Shown: positions 27,068 to 36,186, numbered from the stretch's first letter. The stretch is DNA of 64,000 bases from Pseudooceanicola sediminis (GCF_003575965.1 NZ_QWJJ01000005.1:186001-250000), one strand, 5' to 3'. Notes: generated by a model not told the origin, from the sequence alone. Numbers and translations: made by a program.

Positions 27068-28438
27068 TCAGTAGCTGTAATCCTTGAACACGCGGGTCAC
27101 GTTGTGTTTCCACGGCCCGTTGTAGAGATCGAGCAATTCGTCGGCCATTACCTTGCCGGTGTCGACGCTTTCCTTGAGCGCGTTGAGGAAGTGCGTTTCG
27201 TCCGGGATCAGGCCACCGGCGCCGGGGCGGGCACGGGCCTTGAGACCGGCATCGGCAATGTCCAGAACCTCGCGCGCGAGGTCGTGCATCGAGATGCCGT
27301 CGACATTGGCCTGAAGGCCCTGTTCGGAGGCGGCGATGCGCATCGCGTCACGCTGTGGCGCGGTCCAGCCCTTGACCAGATCCCACGCCGCGTCGAGCGC
27401 GCCGTCATCGTACATCAGCCCGACCCAGAAGGCAGGCAGCGCGCAGAGACGGCGCCACGGGCCGCCATCGGCCCCGCGCATTTCGATGAACTTTTTCAGG
27501 CGCGCCTCGGGGAACAGCGTCGTCAGGTGATCGGCCCAATCCGACAGGGTCGGCTTTTCGCCCGGCAGCGCGGGCAGTTCGCCCTTGAGGAAATCGCGGA
27601 ACGACTGGCCCAGCGCATCGATGTACTTGCCATCGCGGTAGACAAAGTACATCGGCACATCGAGGGCGTATTGCACGTAGGATTCAAAACCGAAGCCTTC
27701 GTCGAAGACAAAGGGCAACATGCCGGTGCGCGCAGAATCGAGGTTGCGCCAGACAAGGCCACGATAGCTTTTGACGCCATTCGGCCTGCCCTCGAAAAAC
27801 GGCGAATTGGCGAAGAGGGCATTGGCGAGGGGTTGCAGCGCAAGGGCCACGCGCATTTTCTTGACCATGTCGGGTTCGGACCCGAAGTCGAGGTTGACCT
27901 GCACGGTACAGGTGCGGCGCATCATGGTGGTGCCCATGGTGCCGACCTTTTGCATGTAGCTGTCCATCAGCTTGTAGCGGCCCTTGGGCATCAGCGGCAT
28001 CTCTTCGTGCTGCCAGATCGGGGCGGCGCCGAGGCCGATGAAGCCGACGCCGATTTCGTCCGCGATGGTCTTTACCTCGCGCAGGTGGTCGTTCACCTCG
28101 TCGCAGGTCTGGTGAATGGTTTCCAGCGGAGCACCGGAGAGTTCGAGGGCGCCGCCGGGTTCAAGGCTGACGTTGGCGTCGTTCTTGGTCAGGCCGATCA
28201 GCTTGCCGCCCTCTTCGACCGGCGCCCAGCCGAAGCGGTCGCGCAGCCCCTGAAGCACGGCAACGATGGAGCGGTCCCCCTCGTAGGGCAGTGGTTTCAG
28301 GCTGTCTTTGCAATAGCCGAACTTTTCATGCTCGGTGCCAATGCGCCAGTCTTCGCGGGGCTTGCAGCCCTCTGCCAGGTATTCGGCCAGTTGCTCCTGC
28401 CGCTCGATCGGGCCGCCACCGGATTGTGGGATGGACAT
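27068..28438 (-). CDS. gshA: Glutamate-cysteine ligase (alphaproteobacterial/plant type)
   Basis: 456 residues, the usual length. Motifs are WRIGTEHEKFGYCKDSLKP (substrate and metal Glu residues), NDANVSLEPGGALELSGAPL, MGTTMMRRTCTVQVNLDF and LFPEARLKKFIEMRGADGGP. It ligates glutamate and cysteine with ATP, the first step to glutathione. The plant/proteobacterial type is often redox-regulated through a disulphide; Cys residues are present but I cannot assign the pair. The start has GGGGG a few bases upstream. It is separated by 112 bp from the upstream membrane-protein gene. Confidence 0.95.
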   Translation of the reverse strand: MSIPQSGGGPIERQEQLAEYLAEGCKPREDWRIGTEHEKFGYCKDSLKPLPYEGDRSIVAVLQGLRDRFGWAPVEEGGKLIGLTKNDANVSLEPGGALELSGAPLETIHQTCDEVNDHLREVKTIADEIGVGFIGLGAAPIWQHEEMPLMPKGRYKLMDSYMQKVGTMGTTMMRRTCTVQVNLDFGSEPDMVKKMRVALALQPLANALFANSPFFEGRPNGVKSYRGLVWRNLDSARTGMLPFVFDEGFGFESYVQYALDVPMYFVYRDGKYIDALGQSFRDFLKGELPALPGEKPTLSDWADHLTTLFPEARLKKFIEMRGADGGPWRRLCALPAFWVGLMYDDGALDAAWDLVKGWTAPQRDAMRIAASEQGLQANVDGISMHDLAREVLDIADAGLKARARPGAGGLIPDETHFLNALKESVDTGKVMADELLDLYNGPWKHNVTRVFKDYSY

Positions 28439-28550
28439 TGGGGGGATCTCCGCGTCGTTTATGGGTCAAGGGTCACAGGTCTGAAGTACCGGCCCGACCG
28501 GGAGGACCCCGGCCCGAGGGACCTAGGTCTGTTCTGAAATGGGGAGCGTG

Positions 28551-29075
28551 TCAATGGAGCCAGCGCTGGCGGCGTTGCCAGATGACGACAGGCGCGGGCT
28601 GCTGCCCGGAAACCGCACGCTGCACCTGGGCGACCAGTTTGGAGGTGCTGATGCCCGGAAGTGCCGCAAAAACATCGAAAAGCCCGTCGGCGCCTTCGGC
28701 GTTCAGCGGGATCAGGACATCCGGTTGACCAATTTGTGATAATTTCCAGAGGGGCGGCGTGACGGTGGGGTCGAGCGTCAGGCAGGTGATTTCCGACAGG
28801 GCCACCGCACCGCCGGTGAAGGGGCCGAAATAGCCGATCTGGCCTTCGTCGATGCGCACGACGCCGGGGCCGCCTGCCAATGTGCGAAAGCGGCCACGCT
28901 GAACCCCCGCGATGGTCATGGCCAGTCCGGCGATCAGGATGACCGCACTGATCCAGAACACCAGGCCGTAGCTGATCAGCATCCACCACAGCCCGACGGC
29001 GGCAACGAGCGCGCCCAGCAGCGCCTCGCGCCAGCGGGTGATGGCGCGGCGGGCCTGCGGGCGGACCCCGATCAC
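28551..29075 (-). CDS. Membrane protein of unknown function, overlapping rsmE
   Basis: 174 residues from a GTG at 29075 that overlaps the rsmE stop by four bases (GTGA). Two adjacent membrane helices (about 17-60: LLGALVAAVGLWWMLISYGL, then WISAVILIAGLAMTIAGV) are followed by a soluble domain with GQIGYFGPFTGGAVALSEIT and a C-terminal basic end. The fold resembles small inner-membrane proteins with a PH-like cytoplasmic domain, which is only a guess. Tight coupling to rsmE suggests the same transcript rsmE-this-(gshA). Confidence 0.8.
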   Translation of the reverse strand: MIGVRPQARRAITRWREALLGALVAAVGLWWMLISYGLVFWISAVILIAGLAMTIAGVQRGRFRTLAGGPGVVRIDEGQIGYFGPFTGGAVALSEITCLTLDPTVTPPLWKLSQIGQPDVLIPLNAEGADGLFDVFAALPGISTSKLVAQVQRAVSGQQPAPVVIWQRRQRWLH

Positions 29076-29806
29076 GACCAATCCCCCAGCGCCGCCTGCC
29101 AGAGGGCGAGGGCCGCGACGGCGGCGGTGTCGGCGCGCAGGATGCGGGGGCCGAGTTGGACCGAATGGGCAAAGGGGAGGCTGCGCAGCCGTGTCCGTTC
29201 CGCCGGTGAAAAGCCGCCCTCGGGTCCGATGAGGATGGCCCAGGGGCCGCGCGGCGCGCCGGTCAGGCCGTTTTGCGCGGCATCCGTTTCGGCAAGCGCC
29301 TCGTCGCAGAACATCAGGCGGCGGTCGTCGGGCCAGTCCGAGAGCAGGCGGTCGAGCCTGGTCAGATCGTCGACCTCGGCCACGTAGGTATTGCCGCATT
29401 GTTCCGCCGCCTCGACCGCATGGGCCTGAAGCCGGTCACGGCGGATACGTTCGGCATTGGTGAAATCGGTCTGCACGGGCAGGATGCGGGCCGCCCCCAT
29501 CTCGGCGGCCTTTTCGACGATGAAGTCGGTGCGGGCCTTCTTGATCGGGGCGAACAGAAGCCAGACGTCGGCAGGCGCGCCCTGCGGCTTAGAGCGGTCG
29601 CGGCACAGCAGCACACCGCCGCGCTTGCCTGCCTCGATCACCTCGGCCTGCCATTCGCCGTCGCGACCGTTGAACAGGGCAATGGCCGCGCCCGTCGTCT
29701 GCCGCATGACGCCGAAAAGGTAATGCGCCTGGTCCCGGTCGAGCGGAACGGTTTGCCCTTTACCCAAGGGGTGCTCTACACAGAGCCTGATCTTTGCAGT
29801 TTCCAT
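29072..29806 (-). CDS. rsmE: 16S rRNA (uracil1498-N3)-methyltransferase
   Basis: 244 residues. An N-terminal PUA-like domain (RDQAHYLFGVMRQTTG) is followed by a SPOUT methyltransferase domain with its knot motifs AILIGPEGGFSPAERTRL and LGPRILRADTAAVAAL. It methylates U1498 of 16S rRNA. I start at 29806 (METAKIRLCVEH) because the longer frame runs into the divergent ubiA start. It is divergent from ubiA with 11 bp between start codons, so the two promoters must overlap or lie inside the genes. Confidence 0.95.
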   Translation of the reverse strand: METAKIRLCVEHPLGKGQTVPLDRDQAHYLFGVMRQTTGAAIALFNGRDGEWQAEVIEAGKRGGVLLCRDRSKPQGAPADVWLLFAPIKKARTDFIVEKAAEMGAARILPVQTDFTNAERIRRDRLQAHAVEAAEQCGNTYVAEVDDLTRLDRLLSDWPDDRRLMFCDEALAETDAAQNGLTGAPRGPWAILIGPEGGFSPAERTRLRSLPFAHSVQLGPRILRADTAAVAALALWQAALGDWS

Positions 29807-29817
29807 GAGGCCTACAT

Positions 29818-30795
29818 ATGACCCATCGCCAAGCGACACCAGAGTCCAGCACGTCCGAGGGGCAGGTTGCGGATGCGGTCCGTGGCAACTGGGTCGACCG
29901 GCTGGCGCCGCCCGCGACGCGCCCCTATCTGCGCCTGAGCCGTGCCGACCGCCCCATCGGGACGTGGTTGCTGCTGTTGCCGTGCTGGTGGGGGCTGTTT
30001 CTGGCCATCGCCGCCGACGGGCAGCCGCGCTGGCAGGACCTGTGGATCTTTGTCGGTTGCGGGCTGGGGGCCTGCCTGATGCGCGGCGCGGGCTGCACGT
30101 GGAACGACATCACCGACCGGGAATTCGATGCTGCCGTGGCACGCACACGGTCGCGGCCCATCCCGTCCGGACAGGTCAGCGTGAAACAGGCGGTTGCCTG
30201 GATGGCGGCGCAGGCGCTGATCGCCTTTTTCATCCTGCTGACCTTCCCGGTGGCGGCGATCGTGCTGGGGTTCGTGTCGATCCTGCCCGTCGCGATCTAT
30301 CCGTTTGCCAAACGCTTTACCTGGTGGCCGCAGGTGTTCCTGGGGCTGGCCTTCAACTGGGGCGCGCTGTTGGCCTGGGCGGCCCATGCGGGCAGTCTGA
30401 GCGTGGCACCGGTGATCCTGTATGTCGCCGGCATTGCCTGGACGCTGTTCTATGACACCATCTATGCCCACCAGGACAAGGAAGACGACGCGCTGATCGG
30501 CGTGAAATCCACCGCCCGCCTGTTCATGGAACGCACGCCACAGTGGCTGGCGCGGTTCCTGATCGCCAGTGTCGCGCTGATGTCGCTGGCCATCCTGGCG
30601 GCGCTGCTGCCGGGGGCGTCGCCTCTCGGCATCGTGATCGCGCTGGCGGGGGCCTGGGCCTTTGGCGCGCATATGCTGTGGCAGCTGAAAACCTATGACG
30701 ACACGGATTTCGACGTGCTTTTGCGGCTGTTCCGGTCCAACCGGGATGCCGGTCTGCTGGCCCTGCCGTTTTTCGCCGTCGCCATTCTGGTCTGA
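29818..30795 (+). CDS. ubiA: 4-hydroxybenzoate polyprenyltransferase
   Basis: 325 residues, about eight membrane helices. The two Asp-rich motifs of UbiA prenyltransferases are present: NDITDREFD (Asn96 to Asp104) and YDTIYAHQDKEDD. It attaches the polyprenyl tail to 4-hydroxybenzoate in ubiquinone synthesis; the tail donor is made by the synthase at the left edge. The N-terminal 35 residues are polar and variable. The start is 11 bp from the divergent rsmE start. Confidence 0.95.
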   Translation: MTHRQATPESSTSEGQVADAVRGNWVDRLAPPATRPYLRLSRADRPIGTWLLLLPCWWGLFLAIAADGQPRWQDLWIFVGCGLGACLMRGAGCTWNDITDREFDAAVARTRSRPIPSGQVSVKQAVAWMAAQALIAFFILLTFPVAAIVLGFVSILPVAIYPFAKRFTWWPQVFLGLAFNWGALLAWAAHAGSLSVAPVILYVAGIAWTLFYDTIYAHQDKEDDALIGVKSTARLFMERTPQWLARFLIASVALMSLAILAALLPGASPLGIVIALAGAWAFGAHMLWQLKTYDDTDFDVLLRLFRSNRDAGLLALPFFAVAILV

Positions 30796-30858
30796 TTGCC
30801 ACGCCCGGTTTCGCCGTCTAGACACTGTGCAACTGTCAACTATCCCGGACCCCGCCTG

Positions 30859-32913
30859 ATGCGTCTGTCCTCGATCCTGATCCTGACCGGATCCTTTCTT
30901 GCCGCCGCCGCGGGCAGCCTGGTGGTTGCCGGGTTCGCCGTGGATCTTGTCGAGAGCGCATCGGAAACCGATGTGCGACGGTCGCTGGATCAATCCGAGC
31001 TCGGTTGGGCAGAAGTGCGCGCCGACGGCTTGCAGGTACGGCTGAGCGGCATTGCCCCGACCGAAGCCCTGCGGTTTCGCGCAAAGTCGGTTGCCAGTTC
31101 CGTGGTCGAGGCCAGCCGGGTGATCGACCATATGCAGGTGCAGGCCAGCACCGGCCTGGCGGCACCGGAGTTTTCCATCGAGATCCTGCGCAACGAGGGC
31201 GAAATCTCGTTGATCGGGTTGATCCCGGGCACCACGGACCGCACCGCGCTGGTCGAACGGGTGGCGCGTCTGCGTGGCGTCGACAACGTGTCGGACCTGT
31301 TGCAAACGGCGGATTACGCCGTGCCCGCAGGCTGGGAGGCAACCGTATCCTATGCCATCAACGCCCTGCGCACGCTGCCGCATTCCAAGATTTCGCTGTC
31401 AGCCGAGCGCGTGTCGATCACGGCGATGAGCGACAGCCCCGAGGCGAAGCGCACGCTGGAGGCCGATCTGCGCCGTCGGGCCGACCCCGACATGCGGCTG
31501 ATGCTGTCGATCAGCGCACCACGGCCGATCATCGCGCCCTTTACCCTGCGATTCGTCCGCGACGACGAGGGCGCGCGCTTTGACGCCTGTTCCGCCGACA
31601 CCGAGCGCGCGCGCCGCATGATCCTGGAGGCCGGGCGCACCGCCGGTATGCAGGACCAGGGGCGCTGCGTGATCGGCCTTGGCGTGCCGTCCTCTGACTG
31701 GGGTCGTGCGACCTCGATGGCGATCGTGGCCATTGGTGAACTGGGCGGGGGCAGCCTGACCGTGTCGGATGCCGACATCAGCCTGATCGCCGCCGAGGGC
31801 ACGACGCAGGCCCTGTTCGACCGGGTGATCGGAGAGCTGGAAAACGATCTGCCCGACGTCTATGCGCTGCATGCGGTGCTGCCCGAGGTGCCCGACCAGA
31901 AAGCCACGGGAACGCCGGAGTTCACCGCCACGCTGAGCCCCGAGGGGTTGGTGCAGCTGCGCGGGCGGGTCAGCGACGAGGTGATGCGCAACGCGACGGA
32001 ATCGCTGGCCAAGGCCCGTTTCGGCAGCGACAGCGTCTATGCCGCCGCGCGGCTGGATGAGGGTTTGCCAGAAGGTTGGCCAGTGCGGGTGATGACCGGT
32101 CTGGATGCCCTGTCGCATCTGGCGAACGGGTCGGTGACGGTGACCCCGGACACCGTGGACATTCGCGGCAATACCGGCAACCAGGACGCCAGCAACGAGA
32201 TCGCGCGCATGTTGGGCAGCCGCCTGGGCGAGGGCGCGGATTTTCAGATCAACGTGACCTACCAGGAGAAACTGGACCCCCTTGCCGCCCTGCCGACGCC
32301 GCAGGAATGCCTGGCGCAGCTGGTGGCGGTTCAGGCAGACAGCAAGATCAACTTTGAGCCCGGTTCGGCCAATGTGACGGGCGACAGCCGTGGCCTGCTG
32401 GACCAGATTGCAGAGGTGTTGAAGACCTGCCCCGATCTGCCGCTGGAAATCGCCGGGTTCACCGACAGCCAGGGCCGCGAAGAGATGAACCTGACGCTGA
32501 GCGAAAGCCGGGCGCAGGCGGTTCTGAACGAATTGCGCACGCGGCGCGTGCTGACCGCCAGTTTTACCGCAGAGGGCTTTGGCGAGGCGGACCCGATTGC
32601 CGATAACGCCACCGAAGAGGGCCGCGAGGCAAACCGGCGGATCGAGTTCCGTCTGGCGCAGGATGCCGAGCAGGCCGACGCGACGAACGAGACCGGCGCA
32701 AACGCGGCGCCCGCCGATGGCATGATCGTCGGAAGCGGCATCGGCGGGGCGAACTTGCTGGAGGACGGCACCGACGTGGACGTGTCGGGCGACGCGGACG
32801 TATCTGGCGACGCGGACCAGGAGGAGATGGACGGGTCGGGCGACGAGATCGGGGACGAATCCGGTGATGACGTGACCGGCACCGACGCCGGAGAGGACCT
32901 GCCCGAAGACTGA
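30859..32913 (+). CDS. OmpA-family protein with BON-like repeats and acidic tail
   Basis: 684 residues. A signal-anchor (MRLSSILILTGSFLAAAAG) leads into repeated BON-like beta-alpha segments (for example VRADGLQVRLSGIAPTEA and ISLIGLIPGTTDRTALVERV). An OmpA C-terminal peptidoglycan-binding domain (about 495-610) has KINFEPGSANVTGDS and LEIAGFTDSQGREEMNLTLS and ends NRRIEFRL. The last 55 residues are very acidic, with a DVSGDADVSGDAD repeat. It likely ties envelope to peptidoglycan. Start at 30859 is set by the hydrophobic leader. Convergent unit with the small membrane protein and moaE. Confidence 0.88.
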   Translation: MRLSSILILTGSFLAAAAGSLVVAGFAVDLVESASETDVRRSLDQSELGWAEVRADGLQVRLSGIAPTEALRFRAKSVASSVVEASRVIDHMQVQASTGLAAPEFSIEILRNEGEISLIGLIPGTTDRTALVERVARLRGVDNVSDLLQTADYAVPAGWEATVSYAINALRTLPHSKISLSAERVSITAMSDSPEAKRTLEADLRRRADPDMRLMLSISAPRPIIAPFTLRFVRDDEGARFDACSADTERARRMILEAGRTAGMQDQGRCVIGLGVPSSDWGRATSMAIVAIGELGGGSLTVSDADISLIAAEGTTQALFDRVIGELENDLPDVYALHAVLPEVPDQKATGTPEFTATLSPEGLVQLRGRVSDEVMRNATESLAKARFGSDSVYAAARLDEGLPEGWPVRVMTGLDALSHLANGSVTVTPDTVDIRGNTGNQDASNEIARMLGSRLGEGADFQINVTYQEKLDPLAALPTPQECLAQLVAVQADSKINFEPGSANVTGDSRGLLDQIAEVLKTCPDLPLEIAGFTDSQGREEMNLTLSESRAQAVLNELRTRRVLTASFTAEGFGEADPIADNATEEGREANRRIEFRLAQDAEQADATNETGANAAPADGMIVGSGIGGANLLEDGTDVDVSGDADVSGDADQEEMDGSGDEIGDESGDDVTGTDAGEDLPED

Positions 32914-32977
32914 GGGTCGGCGCGGCGAAATATCAATTCCCCATGGCGCAATGCCGTGGGTCACAGGGGACTGACAG

Positions 32978-33304
32978 GTGAACAGAACGGAATTTATCAT
33001 CGCCACGGCGATCATCCTGTTCGTGGCATTCTGCATGGGCTGGTTTTCGTACTGGCTGATCCATCGTTTCACCCGCGTGTCGAAATCGGACATGGGCGAG
33101 CTGGAGAAGATGGCGCAGGAACTGCACGACGCAGAGGAAACCCGCGACCAGGCGATCACCTATTACCAACAGCGCGAGGCCGATCTGTCGACGCAGCTGA
33201 ACCAGAGCGATGCCGAGCTGGCCGCCGCGATGGAGGGCCTGCGCGAGGCCCGGCAGGAGGCAGAGGAACTGCGCGCCTACATCGAGCGTATCCACCAGAA
33301 ATAG
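32978..33304 (+). CDS. Small membrane-anchored coiled-coil protein
   Basis: 108 residues from a GTG start with AGGGGA upstream. One N-terminal membrane helix (FIIATAIILFVAFCMGWFSY) is followed by an uninterrupted charged helix with heptad pattern (about 42-105, Glu/Ala/Arg/Gln rich). This is the layout of small periplasmic or cytoplasmic coiled-coil proteins. I do not recognise a named family. It lies 64 bp after the OmpA-family gene on the same strand, so the two probably share a transcript, and it is convergent with moaE. Confidence 0.8.
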   Translation: MNRTEFIIATAIILFVAFCMGWFSYWLIHRFTRVSKSDMGELEKMAQELHDAEETRDQAITYYQQREADLSTQLNQSDAELAAAMEGLREARQEAEELRAYIERIHQK

Positions 33305-33308
33305 CGTG

Positions 33309-33788
33309 TCAGCGCCAGCGTGACAGCGCGTCCTCGTCACTGTCCTTGGCCGCGACCCACGCCGCGCCATCGGCGGTGAATTCCTTTTTCCAGAAGGGCG
33401 CGCGGCTCTTGAGGTAATCCATCAGGAAATCAGCGGCGAGAAAGGCGTCGGCGCGATGCGCCGAGGCGGTGGCGACCATCATGATCGGTTGCTCGGGCGT
33501 CAGCGCACCGAAGCGATGCAGGATCAGCACCGGCCCGAGGGACCAGCGAGAGGACGCCTGTTGCGCGATGTCGTGCAGCGCCTTTTCGGTCATGCCGGGA
33601 TAATGTTCGATCACCATGCGCGACAGGCCGCCGGTCGCCCCGGGCAGATCGCGCACCAGCCCGGTAAAGCTGATGACCGCCCCTGCCCCGGCCCGCGCCG
33701 CATGGGGGGTGAATTGCGACAGCAGCGCACCGGGATCGAAGGCGGCGTCCTGGACGCGGATATCGATTTCAGGCGCGGCCATCGCCAT
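33309..33788 (-). CDS. moaE: Molybdopterin synthase catalytic subunit
   Basis: 159 residues. MoaE motifs are AVISFTGLVRDLPGATGGLS, LHRFGALTPEQPIMMVATAS, HRADAFLAADFLMDYLKSRA and PFWKKEFTADGAAWV, which include the active-site Lys residues. With MoaD it converts cPMP into molybdopterin. Its ATG overlaps the stop of moaD by one base, and moaD overlaps pgsA, so pgsA-moaD-moaE form one tightly coupled operon. Confidence 0.96.
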   Translation of the reverse strand: MAMAAPEIDIRVQDAAFDPGALLSQFTPHAARAGAGAVISFTGLVRDLPGATGGLSRMVIEHYPGMTEKALHDIAQQASSRWSLGPVLILHRFGALTPEQPIMMVATASAHRADAFLAADFLMDYLKSRAPFWKKEFTADGAAWVAAKDSDEDALSRWR

Positions 33789-34036
33789 CAGCCCCCCGTC
33801 ATCGGCGGGAAAAAGGCGACCTCTCGTACGCCGCCAAGCGGTGCATCGAAATCAGACAGTTCCTGATCGACGGCGACGCGCAGCGCGCTCAGATCGGAAA
33901 AGGCCAGGGCATAGCGATCTTCGCGGGCGCTGAGTTCCCGCACCAGGTCCATCACGGTGGCGGCAGACGTGTCGACACGCTCCTTTGGCAGGCCGATGCG
34001 TTCGCGCACCCATGCAAAATACAGAACGTCCATCAT
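33788..34036 (-). CDS. moaD: Molybdopterin synthase sulphur carrier subunit
   Basis: 82 residues, ubiquitin-like fold (MMDVLYFAWVRERIGLPKE), ending in the essential double glycine PPMTGG that is adenylylated and then carries the thiocarboxylate. It donates sulphur to MoaE-bound cPMP. The first ATG at 34036 overlaps the pgsA stop by four bases (ATGA), which fixes the start. The longer frame upstream lies inside pgsA and is not used. Confidence 0.95.
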   Translation of the reverse strand: MMDVLYFAWVRERIGLPKERVDTSAATVMDLVRELSAREDRYALAFSDLSALRVAVDQELSDFDAPLGGVREVAFFPPMTGG

Positions 34037-34695
34037 TCGTCCTTCAGATGCGGGCGCGCCTTGAGAAAGTAGTCCGCGCCGGTGATCAGTGTCAGCGTCG
34101 CGGCGATCCAGATCAGCGCGAGGCCACCCCAGGTCGCCCATGTGTTCAGCAGCATGAGCATCCGCAGGTTGAGATCATCCGGCTGGGTGCCCGCCAGGAT
34201 GCCGTCCATCGATTCGGTGTCGAGGCCGAACATGGCATTGCCGAGATGATGTTCGGCAATACCCTGGGCAAGCAACACCACGATGGCAACCATCTGGGTC
34301 GTGGTTTTCCACTTGGCAAGCCTGGTCACCTTGAGCAACCCGGCGGTTTCCCCAAGGTATTCGCGCAGGCCCGAGACAAAGACCTCTCGGAACAGGATCG
34401 CGGCCGCAGGCAGGATCAGCAGGTCGGACAGCGGCGAGACATGCGCCAGGACCATCAGCGCGATCACGACCATCGCCTTGTCCGCGATGGGATCGAGCAT
34501 GGTGCCGAGCTTGCTGACCTGGTTGAGGTTTCGCGCGAGGTAGCCATCGAACCAGTCGGTCGCGGAGGCAAGGATGAAGATGATCACCGCCCACCAATCC
34601 GCGAAGGGACGGGGCAGCAACAGAAAGCACAGAGCGATGCCGGGCGCGCAAAGCAGCCGCAGGATCGTCAGTAAGTTGGGCAGTGTCAGAGTCAT
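34033..34695 (-). CDS. pgsA: CDP-diacylglycerol-glycerol-3-phosphate 3-phosphatidyltransferase
   Basis: 220 residues, several membrane helices. The CDP-alcohol phosphatidyltransferase motif D-G-x2-A-R-x8-G-x3-D-x3-D is intact at Asp50, Gly51, Ala54, Arg55, Gly64, Asp68 and Asp72. It makes phosphatidylglycerophosphate, precursor of phosphatidylglycerol and cardiolipin. Start at 34695 is supported by TAGGAGAGGG. It heads the pgsA-moaD-moaE operon; the pairing of lipid and Moco genes is common in alphaproteobacteria. Confidence 0.95.
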   Translation of the reverse strand: MTLTLPNLLTILRLLCAPGIALCFLLLPRPFADWWAVIIFILASATDWFDGYLARNLNQVSKLGTMLDPIADKAMVVIALMVLAHVSPLSDLLILPAAAILFREVFVSGLREYLGETAGLLKVTRLAKWKTTTQMVAIVVLLAQGIAEHHLGNAMFGLDTESMDGILAGTQPDDLNLRMLMLLNTWATWGGLALIWIAATLTLITGADYFLKARPHLKDE

Positions 34696-35195
34696 GATCC
34701 CTCTCCTATCCTTCCTTGCGACGCCGGGAAAGCGGGATTCAAGGGCTTGCCTGATCAACCAACCGGCGCGGGACATTGTTCCGGGTCGATTGCGGCGGAT
34801 TTCGCCCCCCCCTCGGCGCACCAAGGGCGGCGGACAGCATTCGGGAGGCGATGCGCAGGCCGATCGCCATGCCGATGCGACGTCGTTCCGGGTGCGGGAT
34901 CAGGCCGGCGACATGCCGCTCCATGCCCTACCTCCAGGGGCACCGAATGACGATGGCGCGCAAGCCGGTGATGCGGTGTCGGTGCCTGCGGCATGACACG
35001 CCGACCGCAGCGATGGCCGCCCCACGATGCCCCCAAAGGCCGGGGCATGTGCGCGCCTTGCCCTCAGGGCCAACCGTGCCAGTGGTGCCACCTGCGCCGT
35101 CGGTGTGCCGTTTTCCCGCGGGTGGCCGACGTTTTTACCACGGCACTCACCCGGTTGCCTTGCCTGCGGAGGGGCTGGCGCTTACATCCAACATC
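34696..35195. other. Intergenic region between divergent pgsA and S49 peptidase
   Basis: About 500 bp, very GC-rich, with a C8 run near 34805. Short frames on both strands are rich in Arg, Pro and His, the usual look of unselected GC-rich DNA. I see no signal for an RNA gene, no clear promoter and no terminator. It must hold the promoters of both neighbours. Confidence 0.45.
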
Positions 35196-35993
35196 ATGAG
35201 CAGATGGAACCCCCTTAAGAAGCGGCCGCCGATGGTGGCCGTGATCGCCCTAGGCGGCATGATTTCCGCAGGCCCGCGCGGCCCGCTGAGCGACGAGGCG
35301 CTGGCCCCCGTCATCGAAAAGGCATTCCGGCGCGGCAAACCAGTGGCTGTGGCGCTAAAGATCAATTCGCCGGGCGGATCGCCAGTGCAATCGTCGCTGA
35401 TTGCCGCCCGCATCCGCCGTCTGGCAGATGAAAAGCAGATCCCCGTCTATGCCTTTGTCGAGGACGTTGCCGCGTCGGGCGGGTACTGGCTGGCCTGTGC
35501 GGCAGACGAGATTCTGGCCGACGAGGGGTCGATCCTGGGATCGATCGGGGTGATTTCCGCCGGATTTGGCGCGCATGTCTTTCTGGCGCGGCAAGGGATC
35601 GAGCGGCGCGTCTACACGGCGGGCGAAAGCAAGAGCATGCTGGACCCGTTTCGCCCCGAAAGCGAAGAGGATGTCGCCCGCCTGAAAACCCTTCTGGAGG
35701 ATATCCACGGCACCTTCATTTCCTACGTCAAGGCGCGGCGGGGCGCGGCGCTGAAGCCCGATGAAGAGATGTTCACCGGCAAGGTGTGGCTGGGCCGCAA
35801 GGCGGTCGAGCGGGGCCTGATCGACGGCATCGGTCACCTGGTGCCGGTAATGAAGGACCGGTTCGGCGACAAGATACGGTTTCGCACCTACGGCAAGAAA
35901 CGCGGATTGATCAGCCGCCTTGGCGCATCGGTGCTGAGCGACGGCCTGAGCGCGGTTGAAGAACGGGCGGCCTACGCCCGTTTCGGTCTGTGA
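35196..35993 (+). CDS. S49 family serine peptidase (SppA/SohB-like)
   Basis: 265 residues. Nucleophile Ser94 is in VEDVAASGGYWLACAADEI and the general-base Lys146 is in TAGESKSMLDPFRPES. The sequence LKINSPGGSPVQSSLIAARI precedes them, as in signal-peptide peptidase A. The N-terminus is short (MSRWNPLKKRPPMVAVIALG) with no clear membrane anchor, closer to the short SohB-like or alphaproteobacterial forms than to the double-length E. coli SppA. The next small gene begins two bases after its stop. Confidence 0.93.
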   Translation: MSRWNPLKKRPPMVAVIALGGMISAGPRGPLSDEALAPVIEKAFRRGKPVAVALKINSPGGSPVQSSLIAARIRRLADEKQIPVYAFVEDVAASGGYWLACAADEILADEGSILGSIGVISAGFGAHVFLARQGIERRVYTAGESKSMLDPFRPESEEDVARLKTLLEDIHGTFISYVKARRGAALKPDEEMFTGKVWLGRKAVERGLIDGIGHLVPVMKDRFGDKIRFRTYGKKRGLISRLGASVLSDGLSAVEERAAYARFGL

Positions 35994-35994
35994 C

Positions 35995-36186
35995 GTGGTC
36001 GTAAAGGTTGTCATCCTGTTTCTGGTCGGCATGGGCGTCATGGCGATGTTCGGCAAGCTGACGCTGCCGGGGCAGAAAAAGCCGGGCGCGCGCAAGCCCG
36101 GACAGGTCAGCGGTAAAAAGTGCCCAACGTGCGGGCGGTACATGATCGGCAAGGGCCCCTGTGCCTGTCGATCCAAAAAGGGATAA
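35995..36186 (+). CDS. 63-residue membrane mini-protein with CxxC and CxC
   Basis: Starts at GTG one base after the peptidase stop. It has one N-terminal helix (VVVKVVILFLVGMGVMAMFG), a basic Pro/Lys linker, and a C-terminal cluster CPTCGRYMIGKGPCAC with four Cys that could bind zinc. The close spacing to the S49 gene suggests translational coupling and a role in the same membrane process. I do not recognise a characterised homologue. An in-frame ATG at 35956 lies inside the peptidase gene and is less likely. Confidence 0.75.
   Translation: MVVKVVILFLVGMGVMAMFGKLTLPGQKKPGARKPGQVSGKKCPTCGRYMIGKGPCACRSKKG

Noticed and set aside
31399-33159. 586-residue open frame antisense to the OmpA-family gene
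   Set aside because: The sense frame has a signal anchor, BON-like repeats and an OmpA domain; the antisense has no such logic.
34739-34924. 61-residue minus-strand frame upstream of pgsA
   Set aside because: Arg/Pro-rich, no ribosome site, overlaps the pgsA promoter region.
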